Shown one piece after another: positions 13,841 to 13,968 of a DNA stretch of 13,968 nt. The notes under the pieces are model-generated. The model was not told the DNA's origin. It was given only the letters and a program-made list of their open reading frames with translations, and made no database searches. The stretch spans positions 1-13,968 of the forward strand of contig DATLBY010000468.1 of assembly GCA_035526665.1 (NCBI GenBank), given 5' to 3'. Positions within the stretch are counted from its first letter, which is position 1. Every line of letters begins with the position of its first letter. The stretch is from DATLBY01 sp035526665. GTDB lineage: Bacteria; Acidobacteriota; Terriglobia; Bryobacterales; Bryobacteraceae. Made by a program: the position numbers and the translations under genes.

Positions 13841-13968
13841 CCAGCTTCCGGTCCATTAGCCACTCTTTCAGCCTTTCTGGCCAGGTAGCAACCGGCAGTC
13901 CTGACTGCCGCATACCGAATCCGTGTTTGCCGTCCGCGTAAATATGCATCTCGGACGACACGCCCTGT
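13809..13968 (-). CDS. C-terminal end of an alpha/beta hydrolase (esterase-like), 5' part outside the window
   Basis: On the - strand an open frame enters from the window edge. It reads SSEMHIYADGKHGFGMRQSG, then LPVATWPERLKEWLMDRKLV, and stops with TAG at 13811-13809. 52 whole codons are visible. The HIYADGKHGFGM block is typical of the C-terminal catalytic-His region of acetyl esterase/xylanase-associated hydrolases (COG0657-like), and WPERLKEWL is the usual last helix. The last 32 bp lie inside the coding end of the convergent metal-dependent hydrolase gene. With only the C-terminus visible the exact subfamily cannot be set. Confidence 0.75.
   Translation of the reverse strand, partial: QGVSSEMHIYADGKHGFGMRQSGLPVATWPERLKEWLMDRKLVTASLGHGPG

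Overview
The window is a stretch of high-GC bacterial chromosome. It looks like an Acidobacteriota genome of the Solibacter/Bryobacter type. The reasons are a 939-residue Oar-like TonB-dependent receptor with an N-terminal carboxypeptidase-regulatory-like domain, several Tat-exported catabolic proteins (Gfo/Idh/MocA type, PmoA/DUF6807 type, sulfatase), a DUF4838 protein, and many small toxin-antitoxin and integrase remnants. The taxon is inferred from family content only.

Left part (1-3002, + strand): a DUF4838 protein whose start lies outside the window overlaps by 4 bp a Tat-exported sulfatase with the CSPSR formylglycine motif. The pair looks like an extracytoplasmic glycan/sulfate-ester degradation unit.

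Middle (3003-4808): a rearranged island. It holds a broken tyrosine recombinase on the - strand, a MazE-like/MazF pair with a coupled 38-codon ORF, and a HicB gene followed by a HicA remnant. Between and around these lie repeated, diverged copies of the 3' end of the sulfatase gene and of the 3' end of the MetE-like gene on the right. These two genes probably once met tail to tail, and their junction was duplicated and interrupted by the mobile/TA material. This scar is the most interesting structure in the window.

Right part (12879-4790, - strand): six co-directional genes, in transcription order: a small Cys-rich exported protein, the TonB-dependent receptor, an alpha/beta hydrolase, a Gfo/Idh/MocA oxidoreductase, a PmoA-family (DUF6807) protein and a MetE-like methyltransferase. 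Gaps among the last four are 19-39 bp. A TATAAT box lies in the 130-bp gap before the hydrolase, and a sigma70-like promoter lies before the first gene. The set suggests import through the outer membrane followed by ester and sugar-derivative processing; the substrate cannot be read from the sequence.

Far right: a divergent exported metal-dependent hydrolase (DUF6282-like) at 12932-13840. Its 3' end overlaps by 32 bp the convergent C-terminal end of another alpha/beta hydrolase that runs off the window. I saw no tRNA, rRNA, CRISPR array or complete insertion sequence.
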